NCBI GenBank assembly: GCA_037176885.1
Contig: JAWWNJ010000212.1
Span: 1 to 64,000 of the forward strand
Direction: 5' to 3'
Origin: Favolaschia claudopus
Lineage: Eukaryota > Basidiomycota > Agaricomycetes > Agaricales > Mycenaceae
DNA length: 64,000 bases
Shown: positions 23,166-34,632 of the stretch, piece after piece
Layout of the letters: each line of letters starts with the position of its first letter
Position numbering within the stretch: the stretch's first letter is position 1
Translations under genes and position numbers: made by a program
Notes under the pieces: model-generated
What the model saw: only the letters and a program-made list of their open reading frames with translations
Told to the model about the DNA's origin: nothing
The model's database searches: none

Positions 23166-24452
23166 TCATTCGGCGCACAGTCCGAAAGTCACATGGCAAT
23201 GCCAGTGCCGGCTGTTCGGATTCCCAAAGTCCGAGGACTCCAGGACATGCTTACAAACCACCTGGACGGAGATTTGTAAGCATCTGCATTTTGGAGCCCT
23301 ATACCGATGAATGGGGAAGCAAGCTTCCCCATCAATGCTGTTTTTGACAGCAGTCTGTGCCCGGGTTAAGTTAACCTTGGGCGTTATCGTCCGAGAACGT
23401 TGCAAGCTGCTGATCTGCGCTTGCAGATCAGCAATCTTTTCATCTACACTCTGGCCAGAGTTAATTGAATCCTTCATCGGCTTGAGCAATGATCTCGGAG
23501 TTCGGGGTTCGGTCCGTTCAGAAGCCAAAGTGATTGGCATTTGATCAAAGAACCCAGGTGGCGGTGAAAGCTGTTCTTCTTTGACAGCGCGGCGAATTTC
23601 GGCGAAATTCTCAAGAGGGGTTCTTTGCGCGTCGATATCGCGCTCAGAGAAATCTTCCGAGAGGTTAGCTGCACCCCAGTTGCGAGGGTCAGCACCTTTA
23701 CCTTTCTGGCGGGAGGTTCCAACACCAGAAGGTATGGCCGGACTGACAATAGTTTCAGGCACATTCACTGCCGATCTATCATCAATATCTATGAAGTTCG
23801 TGTTCTCATCAACGGGCGGGATCTCACGCGGGATAGTTACCCCGCGCCTCGATGCAGCAGCCAAAGCTTCCTGTGCCAAAGCTTGGTGGCGGCGAGCAAC
23901 ACTCAAAGGCTCATCAACACTCATATTCTGAATCGCACGCGAGACAGTGGATGTGGAACGGGAGATAACATCATTTACTACGGTACGAGAACCCATAGTA
24001 TTCTGACGACGGGGCGTTGCCATGTGAGACATAGCAACACCCTCGTCGAGCATCCCCCAATCCACAGTAGAGGTCAATACGGGCCCATAAAGCTCGGTAT
24101 CCGTCGAGGGTATCGACGATGAGGTCTCGTTGCCCAAAGGCAATGGTTCGACGCCCAAAGGCAAAGCGGTTTCACCACCCGAAGGTGATGGGGTCTCGCC
24201 GCCCGAAGGCAGCGGTGTATCTACACGAGGTGATGGTCGTCCACCCGAGACCGCCTGACTGTAGGAGAAGTCAGGGGAAACGGGGCGTGATTTTGTCGAG
24301 GAGGCACGACTCTCCAGTCGAGGAGTCCCAGAGCGCGGACTCGCGGTGTTGGCAGCACTAGCAGGTCTTCCAGTCGACGCAGGCAGTCCAGAGACGGCTT
24401 GGTGAGCGTGAGAGCAAAGCGGGTAACGAGCACGGCCAACGGGATCAGTCAT
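23166..24452 (-). CDS. long low-complexity protein, possibly Gag-like
   Basis: An uninterrupted frame of 428 codons from the first ATG at 24452 (an in-frame stop lies just upstream of 24497). It is rich in Ser, Pro, Thr and Arg. It has short tandem repeats (PSGGETPSPSGGETALPLG around residues 80-110), an acidic middle (NFIDIDDRSAV), and a short coiled-coil-like segment (DEKIADLQAQISSLQ) near residue 350. No zinc knuckle, catalytic motif or known domain is visible. The length without stops suggests real coding or recent origin. A Gag/ORF1-like protein of a retroelement is one possibility, as the neighbours are retroelement fragments; a disordered host protein is another. Confidence 0.5.
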   Translation of the reverse strand: MTDPVGRARYPLCSHAHQAVSGLPASTGRPASAANTASPRSGTPRLESRASSTKSRPVSPDFSYSQAVSGGRPSPRVDTPLPSGGETPSPSGGETALPLGVEPLPLGNETSSSIPSTDTELYGPVLTSTVDWGMLDEGVAMSHMATPRRQNTMGSRTVVNDVISRSTSTVSRAIQNMSVDEPLSVARRHQALAQEALAAASRRGVTIPREIPPVDENTNFIDIDDRSAVNVPETIVSPAIPSGVGTSRQKGKGADPRNWGAANLSEDFSERDIDAQRTPLENFAEIRRAVKEEQLSPPPGFFDQMPITLASERTEPRTPRSLLKPMKDSINSGQSVDEKIADLQAQISSLQRSRTITPKVNLTRAQTAVKNSIDGEACFPIHRYRAPKCRCLQISVQVVCKHVLESSDFGNPNSRHWHCHVTFGLCAE

Positions 24453-24499
24453 CGGGGTCGATGTCGAGCTCAGAGGGTCAGAGGAGGTCGGGGGCAAGC

Positions 24500-25425
24500 G
24501 TAGTCAGGAGCGTCGACAGATCTAGAGACTTGGTCCAGTTCAAAAGATGTGACGGAAGCGAGAGGGAGTCGAGTTCCGGCACAAGGGGATCAACAAAGAA
24601 CTGGTGTAAGTACTAGATTGACCAAGGGAAAAGCTACTACGACAAGAACTTAACTACTTATACAGAAAGATCGAGGCTGGGTGCGTGGAGTCATGGGGAC
24701 GACACGGGCAGATCTCGCCGTGAGCGGATGCGAACGCCGATCCGTCACACCGGCTGCCCTCCGCTCGGAGATTCCTCACGCGATAGCCAGTTAAATCACC
24801 ATCAGAAAGGCAACCAGACGCCGAAGCGTCAGCGCTTCCTCAGACAACGATTGTTGCAATCCCCACGTATCCCATCCCCAATCACCTTCCAGTCTCCCTA
24901 CTTAATCTTCTACCCAATTGCCCAAAGTATCGACAGCTTTCAGCCGTTCGCTCAGCGGCGGCCGAGGTCGACGCTAAGATGAGCCGAGCCCCCCACGCTG
25001 GAGATCGCAATACCGGCGGAGACGACCCGTGGAAGTTCGAGGAGAATCGACTGTCCAAGCCCCCAACGTGCATCTTCAAAGGACGTAGGCATGCGGCTAG
25101 ACGCGGAGCGTCAGCGCTTCCTCGTCAAACTGCCCCGAAGCTGCCTAGATCCACTTCGACGTCACAAGCTTATCCGGTCCCAGCAGCGTCGTCAAGTACG
25201 GAGAATCACTTGCTTCCAAAGGCGGCCGCGTCCGATGGTGCTCCCTTCACACCCTCAATGAGCGCCAATTCCAGTCGATACGGCGTCCTGCGAGACTATA
25301 CATGGCGCCTAGGAAGAGATCTCCGACCAAACTCTGCGTTTCAAGTGCGTCGTTGACTTTCTTTCGGATCGTAATAGCTTTAGTCTCTCCAAGACAGACG
25401 CTATATCGATTTGCTCGTACCTCGC
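24500..25425. other. unrecognised region with open plus-strand frames
   Basis: Plus-strand frames at 24728-24982 and 24979-25356 are basic and proline-rich, without domains. The phrase GCGTCAGCGCTTCCTC occurs twice (about 24826 and 25107). This could be the remains of an ORF1-type retroelement gene. Confidence 0.3.
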
Positions 25426-25429
25426 AAGA

Positions 25430-26110
25430 TATAATAATAATAATAAAGCTCCATTTTTATAGTAACCTCACGCCGTTTACGGCGTACTATGCTACTACAT
25501 ATCCTGGACTGCAGATTTGTACGTAGGAGTGGTGTTCAGTATGTAGGTGAGACAATTTTTGATAGGTACGGGTATAAAGGATCCTCAGATTTTGCCTCGG
25601 TGTGTAAGTGAGGTGGGTGTAGAGACTTGGGTTGAGTGTAAGGTGTGCCCTGTCGGGAGGGGGCAAATTGCCCGATAAGTAAGTAAGTGTATGTACTATG
25701 TAAGTATCTACGATGGTGTGGAGTTTTATGTGAAATATAGGGGGAAGCGTTTAGTGTTCTTGAAATAAGTAAGGGTGGAGGAGATATTGGGATGGGAGAG
25801 AAGAGTGGAGAGGGTGAAGGGGGTTCGGGGTTTGAGGGAGGAGCGGAGGTCGCGACGTTCGACAACGTACCTGCGGCACAAGAACATGTAATGGTCGGCA
25901 GATTCTGGTACGCCGCATTTGGTGCAAAGTGGTGAGTCGACGACTTTGATGCGATAGAGGGGAGAGTTGAGACCGACATGTCCAGTGCATAATTGGGTAA
26001 TGAGGGACGTTTCAGCGCGCGAGCGATCCTTGTAGAGTTTGAGGACTTTTCTCGATGGTGGGGACTTGTCGATGCGTGCGAGTTTTGGAGCGCAAATAGT
26101 CTGTTACTAA
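25430..26110 (-). pseudogene. 5'-truncated Tad1-like LINE, 3' end
   Basis: On the minus strand the sequence reads LITQLCTGHVGLNSPLYRI, then CTKCGVPESADHYMFLCRRY (a CCHC cluster, C-x2-C...H...C) and NTKRFPLYFT, ending at 25726. This is the C-terminal tail found after reverse transcriptase and RNase H in Tad1-type fungal LINEs. Downstream lie about 240 bp of 3' UTR, a perfect CGCCGTAAACGGCG hairpin (25471-25484) and a (TTA)n tail (complement of 25431-25446). Reverse transcriptase, RNase H and endonuclease are missing, so the copy is a typical 5' truncation. Confidence 0.8.
25471..25484 (-). other. LINE 3'-UTR hairpin before (TTA)n tail
   Basis: CGCCG TAAA CGGCG is a perfect stem-loop about 25 bases before the TTA-repeat tail of the LINE fragment. 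A comparable AGCCGCT/AGCGGCT hairpin precedes a short repeat tail in the second LINE (52042-52058). Recognition of a 3' stem-loop by LINE reverse transcriptase is known for several LINE groups; its role here is inferred. Confidence 0.5.
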
Positions 26111-26440
26111 CCGCGCCATGATAACCGGTGTTTCGATCTATCACTGATTGATGGCGATGCTCAACCAAACAACGCGCTCATTTCCTTCAAATTGACGCGA
26201 CTTGGAGGCATAAACTATACGAAAAAGCGGCGACGAGACTGGTTTGCGACATTGAGACAATCTTTGCACGATTTTCAAGTTTTTTGTGCTCAAGTCTTTC
26301 CACACCGGACATCCGCCCAAATACGGTAATTACTCGCTTTTCAGCACAAATCCGACGACTGTGGGGAGAATTTGTTGGTTGAGGGTTGGAAGATACTAGT
26401 CTCAGTCGACCAGTCTACTCGCTGGGGTCAAATCTTGCTT
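26111..26440. other. no feature recognised
   Basis: Sequence between the LINE truncation point and the first supported exon of the HECT-like gene. The missing 5' exons of that gene might lie here, but no convincing exon is seen. Confidence 0.35.
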
Positions 26441-28162
26441 AGGTCCTTCGTAGTATCACAACTGGAGCTCTAGGTCGCACTCATGCCCCTCTCCCTTCTC
26501 CCACTGTCCCCCCTGTCGTTCTTTTTCCTCAGGCTCTTTGGTCAAATGAATGGAACCGATCAAGCAGTGAAGTGCAGTTTACGACTATGTTCTCTAGCCA
26601 CATTTACGAGGCTGCAACGAGTGGAACCCCCCCTCTTTCGGCTACTTATCGGGGCCATTCAGTTGACGATGTCGCTGAGCAGTTTCTTGCCAAAGTTGGC
26701 CACTGTGTCGATGAAGGTGACTTTACCTCGGTCCTTCTAGTCGATCAGTCTGTCCTTATGTGAGTATACTCATCTCTCTGCTATCGCATTCTATCATGCT
26801 GATTGGGCTTTAGTACCGACCCCGACAATGGGAGGGTTGTGTCATCGGGAGAGGGCATCATGCGAGAAGTTCTCTATGCAGCCTTCCAGAAAACTCTCGA
26901 GACCAGCGACCAGTGGCTCACCACTCGTGCTGATAGCAGCCTTTCTCTTCTCTCTATACGATCAGCAGGATTCGGTACCTTTTCCTCTGGTCCTCGCCAG
27001 AGGATGATCGGTATTGGTGCAGCTATGTGGTCGCTCCTCATGATCAAAGGTCTTGCCCCATACCCTATCAGTGTCGGCCTTCTGCAGTTCCTTCTCAATG
27101 ACTGCGACTTTAATTCCCTCACTCGCGACTTTCTTAGTGTCTGGCACCCACTCGTCAGAGCTGTTGGCGACAGCTGGGTCGAAGCTGGGCCGACTGGGGA
27201 CATCAGCACCCCCACTGTTCGGTCTCATCTTGCAGCTTACCTGGGTCTCGAGGTACGAGCTAGTGTATCGCTTCAAGTATTTTCACTTATGATTTATGCA
27301 ATAGCTATCATCGCTTGTGGGCCGAGACCAGCCATCCCACGATGCGATCGGTCTTGAGCTTGTCTATCGCAGTGTTGTCGGTTCGGAGCCACCCTCGCAC
27401 CCTGATGTTCAGGCCACTGCTCGAAACTTTCCCCTGCCCTGCCGAAATGGCTTCACTGTCACTCGAGTTAGTCCTCTTTTACATGCAGCCGATTCACAGC
27501 TCATTTAAATGTCTAGTATCTTCGTGGCGTTGTCGGTGGCTCAGACAGGTTTCTCAGCAATGTCATGGCCTCTGTCGTTGGCCCTCTGGCTCTGACTGCT
27601 CGCCTTTCGATTACAGCAGGGGATGACCTTGCCCAGCCCATTGCTGAGGCCATGGGAGGGGAGTCACTCGCCGACATGCTCTACGACTATTTCACAGGCT
27701 CAGGCATTCCATGCCCCACACTGTTTGAGGAGGCTAGAAGTCAGGGGCTCTTCCCCAGTGTCGTTGATCTTAACCATATCACCGACTCCAAGTTTCGGTC
27801 GCAGATGTGGTCGTGGGCAATCTCGGGGTCGCCTTTCCTGGCGAGAGACTCGGGTAGTATCAAGGCAGGTACTATATCACTGGTTTATTTAAATACTGAC
27901 ATACCTATAGGTTGTTCTCGTTGACGACAATGATGCTTTGTACCTCGGGGGCAAACCTGCCTCCCTTCGCCCAGCTCTTCTTGCTAGTGGCACAGTCTCG
28001 TTTCGCACTTGTTTTCTCGAGGCTCGTATTCCTGCTTCCTTTCTTCTGAAGGCTGCCCGAGCTACTTACCCCACCACTGAGGCCCCTACTCGTCGTCTTT
28101 TCATTCATCATCGGCTTCTATGCCAGTCACTCAATGGCATTGCTGCCCACACTTTTAGCTAG
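26441..28162 (+). CDS. HECT-like E3 ubiquitin ligase protein, 5' incomplete
   Basis: Five exons are inferred: 26441-26759, 26814-27252, 27305-27466, 27517-27864 and 27911-28162 (TAG). They encode about 505 residues. The N-terminal side has TTGALGRTHAPLPSPTVPP. Then come segments resembling the HECT N-lobe (SSGEGIMREVLYAAF; RMIGIGAAMWSLLMIKGLAPYP). The C-terminus has SFRTCFLEARIPASF, resembling the catalytic-cysteine motif TCF..L.LP of HECT ligases, which pass ubiquitin from an E2 to substrates via that cysteine. The fourth intron fits the frame only with a GC donor (AAG|GCAGGT) or a frameshift. No start codon is seen. It converges on the transposase gene at 28668. The fold assignment is by motif only. 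Confidence 0.5.
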
Positions 28163-28429
28163 TACAATACCGAGTTCGACTTACAATGGTTTTTGTTCGT
28201 GTTCTCTCTTTCTCGACATACTAGTACTATCCTACCTACTATTGATTCTCTTCATACTTGCCTATTACAAGTGTCTTTTCTAATTTGGCTAATCCTTCTT
28301 CTTTATTTTCACCCTATACTGACTGCTGCCTCAGTACATCCTGAATTATTGTCTTCAATTTAATTGAATTTTATTTGGGTAATCTATTGTTGAGTTGCTT
28401 GAGGTGGACCTTTCCTGCAGAGGCTGAAA

Positions 28430-28590
28430 CAAGTCTTCAATAGTCTAGTGGTAATATGCCCCCTTCTGTGTTCAACGTTGGCTGGTATGTGCTGCTGGTT
28501 TGGTAATTTCCTTTTAACACAGGTTCAAACCCCACTGTGTGCATGCTCGTTGTATGCACATTTCCTTCGCCACAGTGGGGTTTTGCTCCA
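28430..28590 (+). other. tRNA-like promoter boxes, possible SINE
   Basis: TAGTCTAGTGGTAATATGC resembles the D-arm/A-box of tRNA-Asp/Glu, and GGTTCAAACCCC about 75 bases later resembles a B-box. The acceptor stem does not pair, so it is not a functional tRNA. Downstream, AACCCCACTGTG and CACAGTGGGGTT form an inverted pair. A tRNA-derived SINE head is possible. Confidence 0.3.
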
Positions 28591-28667
28591 TATTGCAAAA
28601 CATTTTACCAAGAAAAGTAAATACTTGATTTTTTCTCCGCTGTGGTACATATATTGTGGGAGAGTAG

Positions 28668-30540
28668 TTAAAAAATGTTTCCATTGATGGTACGGCAGCT
28701 AGCTAATCCATGATTCCATAAATCAACAATGTCGCTATCAGCAGCTAAACCACGCCATGGAGCAACTGCATTCTCCAGTAAACTGAGCTCTATTGCACTG
28801 AACGGACCCTCGGGAGCTTCAACAGGCACCTCGTTAAGGTGTTCTGGAGGTCCAGTGCGTCCAATCCAGGATGTCCAGCCATTTTCTGCGGTATTATTCT
28901 GGCGCTGCGAATCAAGCAAAGTTTCGTCATGCAGGCCCTCCCAATCCACACCGTAGACTTCGAGTTCTTCCTCGTTGAGATTTTCACTCCCCGCATGACC
29001 ACGGGCACCATGGACAAGCATATCGAACACGAACATATCCGCGGGGGAACGGTTGGGGCCATTGCGGATCTGAATGCGGTGTTCATTCCAGGCTCCCATG
29101 AAAAACGTAAGCTGGTCATTGATAGTGGGGAGGAAAAGATGGTGAAGAAGCCAGATGTGATTGGCACTGTTGATGTCAAGACCATGATGGAGCTCGAGCA
29201 GGCCGGTGAAATGATCGCTCCAGACAGCACCAACTTGAGCCGTAACATCCACCCAGAGACGCTCGATGCGCACATTATGTATGCTCCTGTTTTTCCAGGC
29301 AAATATAAGCACTAATCTGGCCGTAATTTTTGGCAGATTCATACCGTCCCCAGATATATGATCCACGGCCTATTCCAAGATGTTCTTCTATCCATGCTGC
29401 AACTTCTATATTTTCAACCCCATGATCTCCCCGCATACGTGACGGAGCACCATATAGGGCGGCGGCATCCAAAAATAGCAGCAGAACAGTGCTAACACGA
29501 TTGTTGTTGCTGGCCCGGAGCCCAGTAATAAGGCGGGAATAGCCATCAATGAAACCGTGGATTACGATTCCCCACCGAATCAGACCTAATAGTTCTATCA
29601 GCACAGAAAAAACAGAGTTCGATAATGAAAAACGATATCACCATGCTGGCCGTCATGATGCCATAATGAGTTTGGGCCAGCAACCCGGTACTCGCGCCTG
29701 CGAATTCGGATCCGCTGAAAGACACGGTGTACAGGGTCGATCCGTGACAGCGATTCACGGATTCGGGTCTGCGGTACCCGATGGCCCAGTCGGTGCAGCA
29801 TACCATCAAGCATAGTAATTCCAGCACGCCGAAAATGAGTCCGAAGCCGTAATAATAGACTGTCGAGTTCCCAGTCGGCAATAGTGAATATTTCCCCTGC
29901 CGAAGTAGATACTGGCTGAAAGGTGGCATCATCGGGGAGATTTTGTGGGATGGGGAAGAGAGGATCCAGAATGTCGTCAGGTTCACTTGCAGGGACTTCA
30001 TCAGCGAAAGGAGCGGGCTGGGGTGCTGCCAACCCTTGCTGCAGAAGAGCAGAGCGCACAGTGCTGCGTGAAACCCCGAGAAATCGGCTGATCCCAGTTG
30101 TGGACCGGTGCTCATGGGCAAACTGCAGAAATTGGGGATCAATGTTAATGCGAGGCCTGCCCCGCTGGCCAGTGTGAACTCTTTCGATGACAGTGGGGTG
30201 TCCATGGTGGGATGCATCCAAAGCCTGCTGGTATTGGACACGAACATCATTGAGCATGAGAGCAAGATTTTGCTGTAAAACAGAAAGCTCTTCGGGGGGG
30301 AATATAGGAGAATGCTATCCTCAAATATGCTCAGTAGCTGCCTGTAAGCACGAGAAAACAGCAGTGACTAACCTCTGCGACCAGCGCTGTGTATCCCTGC
30401 AGATCATCGTGTAGTCGCGAGAGCACCACCTCATCAGTCGGATTAGAGACAGCTTCATCAACTGCACGGTGATACTGGTGGAAATGGAGACGAAAAGCTT
30501 CCAAAAGCTCATGGGCAGGGGGGATTGGGGGCTGCGACAT
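28668..30540 (-). CDS. DDE integrase-type transposase, apparently intact
   Basis: Four exons (30540-30373, 30272-29642, 29585-29345, 29286-28668) join in frame to 552 aa, starting MSQPPIPPAHELLEAF. After an N-terminal helical part there is a helix-turn-helix region (TGQRGRPRIN...GISRFLGVSRSTVRSAL). Then follow the three acidic catalytic positions of a retroviral-integrase-like fold: D in LWHHDGQHG, D in SRMRGDHGVEN and E in HNVRIERLWVDV. The C-terminal part has NHIWLLHHLFLP, HRIQIRNGPNRSP and an acidic tail. The family is common in basidiomycetes as integrase-catalytic-domain proteins of cut-and-paste elements. All introns are about 50-100 bp. Its start lies 206 bp from the divergent gene at 30747. 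I did not find terminal repeats that would delimit its element. Confidence 0.8.
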
Positions 30541-30746
30541 AGGAGGTCAAGATCAAGATTGCGATGGGTTTGATAAGAGTGACAGTCACTATCATATGAT
30601 GTGACATCTTCTTTTTTCGTCCGACACACAGACTCAGCGAAGAAGCAGCATGGATGGAGATCCATATCAGCTCTACACCGAATTCGGTGGACCAGGTATA
30701 GATGATTTCATTTAGGCCCTTTATTCGTTAACATTCAGCCCTAGTC
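30541..30746. promoter_or_regulatory. shared divergent promoter interval
   Basis: 206 bp separate the start codons of the transposase (minus) and the unknown gene at 30747 (plus). The arrangement would let both be controlled from one interval. No specific motif is assigned. Confidence 0.35.
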
Positions 30747-32028
30747 ATGGACTCTCTCATGCAGAAAATTTCCTGCACCATCGCAGTCGTAGCAGACCCT
30801 GCAGCCTCAAGCTGCCCTGAGACTTATATGCTGCAATCGCTCGATGCTCTCAGCACTTTGATCACCGAGAAAGAGGGTATCAGTGCAATTACTGTGTCAG
30901 CTTTGGTTGCCCTAGTGCGAATTGCTGTAACTGGGCCGACTTTGCTGCATGGAATACCTGCCATAATCCAGACAGCTCTTAGTTCTGCTGTCCATCTGCA
31001 GGTGGCTACGACTCGTGTTCCTTATTTTGCCAACGACTGGCAGGCAACATCGTATGGCTTTCAAATGTTCCCTCCCATCAATCCTGCAGCTGCACCTGTC
31101 GACATACCAGGTGACGATGCCAGCGAGCTCATATTTGCTGTGGATATGACACACCCTAAAACCCTGGAGTACATCAGGACTTGGGCAGTCCGGTTTGCTG
31201 GAGGAAGCTCCTCTTTTCGGCACCACTTCATTCTTGCCCTCTGGCTCCCTCAAAATTCCTATCCCTCTCGGCTGTCTTCCCAGCTCTCTTCTATCCCAAG
31301 CTCTCGCCATAATTCCCCTGTTCCTAGTCTGGTCACATTTCACCGACATATCCAGCAGTCGGTTTCCCCATCCGACTACTCCCAGTCCCCGATCTCAGAG
31401 GTTCCCCCTGCTTGTTTTAGCGATCTTTTGGTACCAGGAACTACATTTGCTGATGCATGTGTAGTGCTTGGAATTACAGATGCCGAGATTAGCCAGGCAG
31501 ATCGGACCGGTCGGAGGCACGAAAGCTTTATTCCTCTCATTCGTAGCTGGGATGCTACTTCACGCATTCTGGCCAAATTCTGTGTTTCTGCCCAGCATCG
31601 CGAGCACCATTTCTTGGGTGGACTCGAGGTTTCGTTTCACGAAATCTTGGCACAGCTCGGCTGGGGCGAAACCTATTTTTCCAGGAAAACATTGTGGTTC
31701 ACTGACGCTGTGAATGCATCCAAGCGTGTGTGGCCAACTGATCGAGTACCTGGTGAGAGACGCTGAATCTATATGCCGACTGTCATACTTGACTCATATC
31801 TCAGCTGCCAACACAGCAAATGCTGAGCTTTACGAGTTCTGGGACACGATTTGCTTTGTATGGGGTCCAGGTGGTCCAGCACAGACAGGCATCATCCCCT
31901 CCAAACACTCTAGCGATCAGAGAGAGGTGGCAGCAGCAAAATTGACCCAAGATATGGTCGGCAGAAAGGCTCGGAATTTGAATGTGTTACTTGATGGATT
32001 TGATCCTTCACTAAACTCGAGAGTTTGA
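30747..32028 (+). CDS. unknown 409-aa protein next to transposase
   Basis: Exon 1 is 30747-31752 and exon 2 is 31805-32028, joined across a 52-bp GTGAGA...CTCAG intron that keeps the frame. The start ATG gives MDSLMQKISCTIAVVADPA. The N-terminal 120 residues look helical and hydrophobic (ISAITVSALVALVRIAVTG). A central Ser/Pro-rich linker follows (SSQLSSIPSSRHNSPVPSL). Then come FADACVVLGITDAEISQADR and AELYEFWDTICFVWGPGGP. I recognise no domain and no catalytic motif. The intact frame and clean intron argue that it is a real gene. It may be an accessory gene of the adjacent transposase. It converges with the dioxygenase-like gene ending at 32171. Confidence 0.65.
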
Positions 32029-34632
32029 TCATTCTTCGTTTGTGGAAAAAGTAGTTATTACAGTCGTAACACTACTAGACATTCGCAAAATCAAAGTTTC
32101 TATCGCCAGCACCCTTGCCAGCCTCGATCTCAGCCCCCAACTTTACCTTCTCAAATACCTCCATAATTCGCTACGAAAATGTGAAGGATTCTGTGTAGTT
32201 GTGTGCACCACATAGACGAGTTGTACCATGCTTGTGGGTAGGGTCGAAAATGAAAAGTGTGCCTGTAGCCTGTTCCACGACGACACGAAGACTCATATCA
32301 ACAAAGTTTCCACCTCCTGCTGCTGGCCAGAGGGCAGAATTGTCGACAGAGGGGTCCAAAGACAGTGAACTAGAGCCTTTACCCTTCTCTGCACCTGACC
32401 GAAGGCGAGAACGCATTGAGGGCGCAGACACAGCAGGGGAAGAAGTATGCTCGGGAGCGTCGACTTTGCGGCCCACATTGAGGCTAATAGCACATGCACC
32501 TGGAACATATGGTGGGGGAGGTGACTTCGTGACAAACTTTTATGGTGGCATTGTGACGCTAATAACTCGTGTGACAGTCACCCAAATTTCTTGATATTGC
32601 ATAAATGGCTTCCTTTTGAAGAGTAGAAGAGATTGTATGGAGCAGATTTATTCCCCATTGACTTTCGTGATTTTGACCACAAATTTGGCCATCCTAAAGC
32701 GGAAATTGATCCGAAATGGCTCTGCCGGGGGCAATTTGATGGCCCATCAATACCCAATATGCCCCCAAAGAGTAGTGATTTGAGTACAGTGTAGTACGGC
32801 TCGATGGTGATCAACTTTGATGTTTTCGATCTATGCTCCGCATTTGTATCGCAAAAATCCTGGAACTCGTGTAGGCACTACTAGAGCATATAACAAGTAG
32901 GTATTGAGTATAATTATGGGTACTTTTCGTATGAGAGGAAGTGCGATGAACGACACAAAATTTTGATCCCAAATGTCACGTTTCGGGCTCCTTGGTGAAC
33001 GGATGTCACACGTCACCTTCCTCATTCAGCTCATCCTCCTCCTCCGAATCCTCATCCTCCACGACCGGTAGCTTCGGTTTCTTGCCCAATTTCGGCTTTG
33101 GGGGAAGGTCCTTCTTCTTCACGCCGGTTTCCTGCAGCTTAGAGCATTCCGCCACCCAGTTCTCAACAGCAGCAGCGTGCTGGCGCTTCATCTCAGCCCA
33201 TTCCAGCCCAATCTCTGCTCGCAACTCTTTCCTTCGCTCCCGCTCGACCCGCTTCTTCTCCTTCCCCGCTTCCTTCGCCTTCTTCCCCTCGCTGATCTCA
33301 TTCACCTTGGCAACAAACTCGGCTGATGAGAGGCACTGAGCTTTGCCTTGAAAAAGCTTTGCTCGCTCCGTCACTTGTTTCTCCTCCTGCAATCGCAGTG
33401 CCTGGTTCATCTTCTTCAACCCCATGCCCTGAAAAATCATCGTTGCATTCCCTTCCTCGATGATCTTGTCCCTCACGACGACATTTTGGTGAGCAAGTGC
33501 AAGCTGTTTCCGCAGCTCCACGATCTCATTTTCAAGCCGACCGTTTGTTTTATAGGAATCGTCGTTCCGGTCGGGAGTGTAGAGGGACCAGTCCGGTGTT
33601 GGGATCGACTGGGGAACATGTTGGATGACAGGAGGGACGATGGCGGTGTCGTATGATTTGATTTTGGGAGCGCTGAGGAGGAGAGACCCTCGGGAGGTGG
33701 TTCCAAGGTGCGAGTACAGTGTCCTCATTTTTTTTGAAGGTGACCAGAGCTCAGGATCTATGTTTTCATCCTCTTCATCCCGTCTTCGCCGGCGCGTGGG
33801 CGTTTCGGCTAACCTCGACGTGCTCGCTACGTTGGAGGGCGACAAGTCGAAGCGGGTGGGAGGGTGCAAGCGCATCGCATTCGTTATCGCGCGGACTGGG
33901 CTCGGCTGTGGCATCGGAAACTCTGCACGAGTCGATGTCGCGAGGCTCGGTTTCATCTGGTCCTCGCTGACGAAGTCCGGATTGAACGGTACGACACCTG
34001 TCACCTTGAAAGCCGAGCGGACAGTTGACTCGTCGAAGGCTTCGGTGTAGGCTTTCGACCAGACAGTCATGAACTCGGCTTTCGAGACGTCGCGCATGTG
34101 CTCGTCCTCGAAAGCAATGATCGCCGCCTGCCAGCAACTCTTCATCTTTGCGAAGCATACGACATCAAGACCTTGAAGTGCATGCGTGCAGTGCGGGGGA
34201 TAACCTAGTAAGATAATGTTGTTCTCCCGGCAGAATTTGACGACCTGGTCACTGTAGTGCGAAGTGTGGCCATCAAGAAGCAGCACTCGCGGGAGACCAT
34301 TGGCCTCATCACGCGTCGCCGGGTCGAAGACTTTGATCAGCCACTCGTATCCAAGCTCTCCGTTGGTCCAGCCATTTGAAGACTTTGCGATGCTAGTTCC
34401 GGCTTGTGAGTGGGCTTTTAATCATCGTTACTTGACTCACAATGCATTGATTAGAGCTTATTAGCAACTGGTGAAAATTTTTGAACCGATGATTTTGATT
34501 TGGACATACAATTCAGAATTGAATAAAACTGGTACAAAATGACTTTGCAAACCGGCCGGCTCCACGGTCACCTGAGTATATTAAACGCGTTCGCTCCGGC
34601 CGCTGCACTGCTTTATCTCTTTGCGTTCTACC

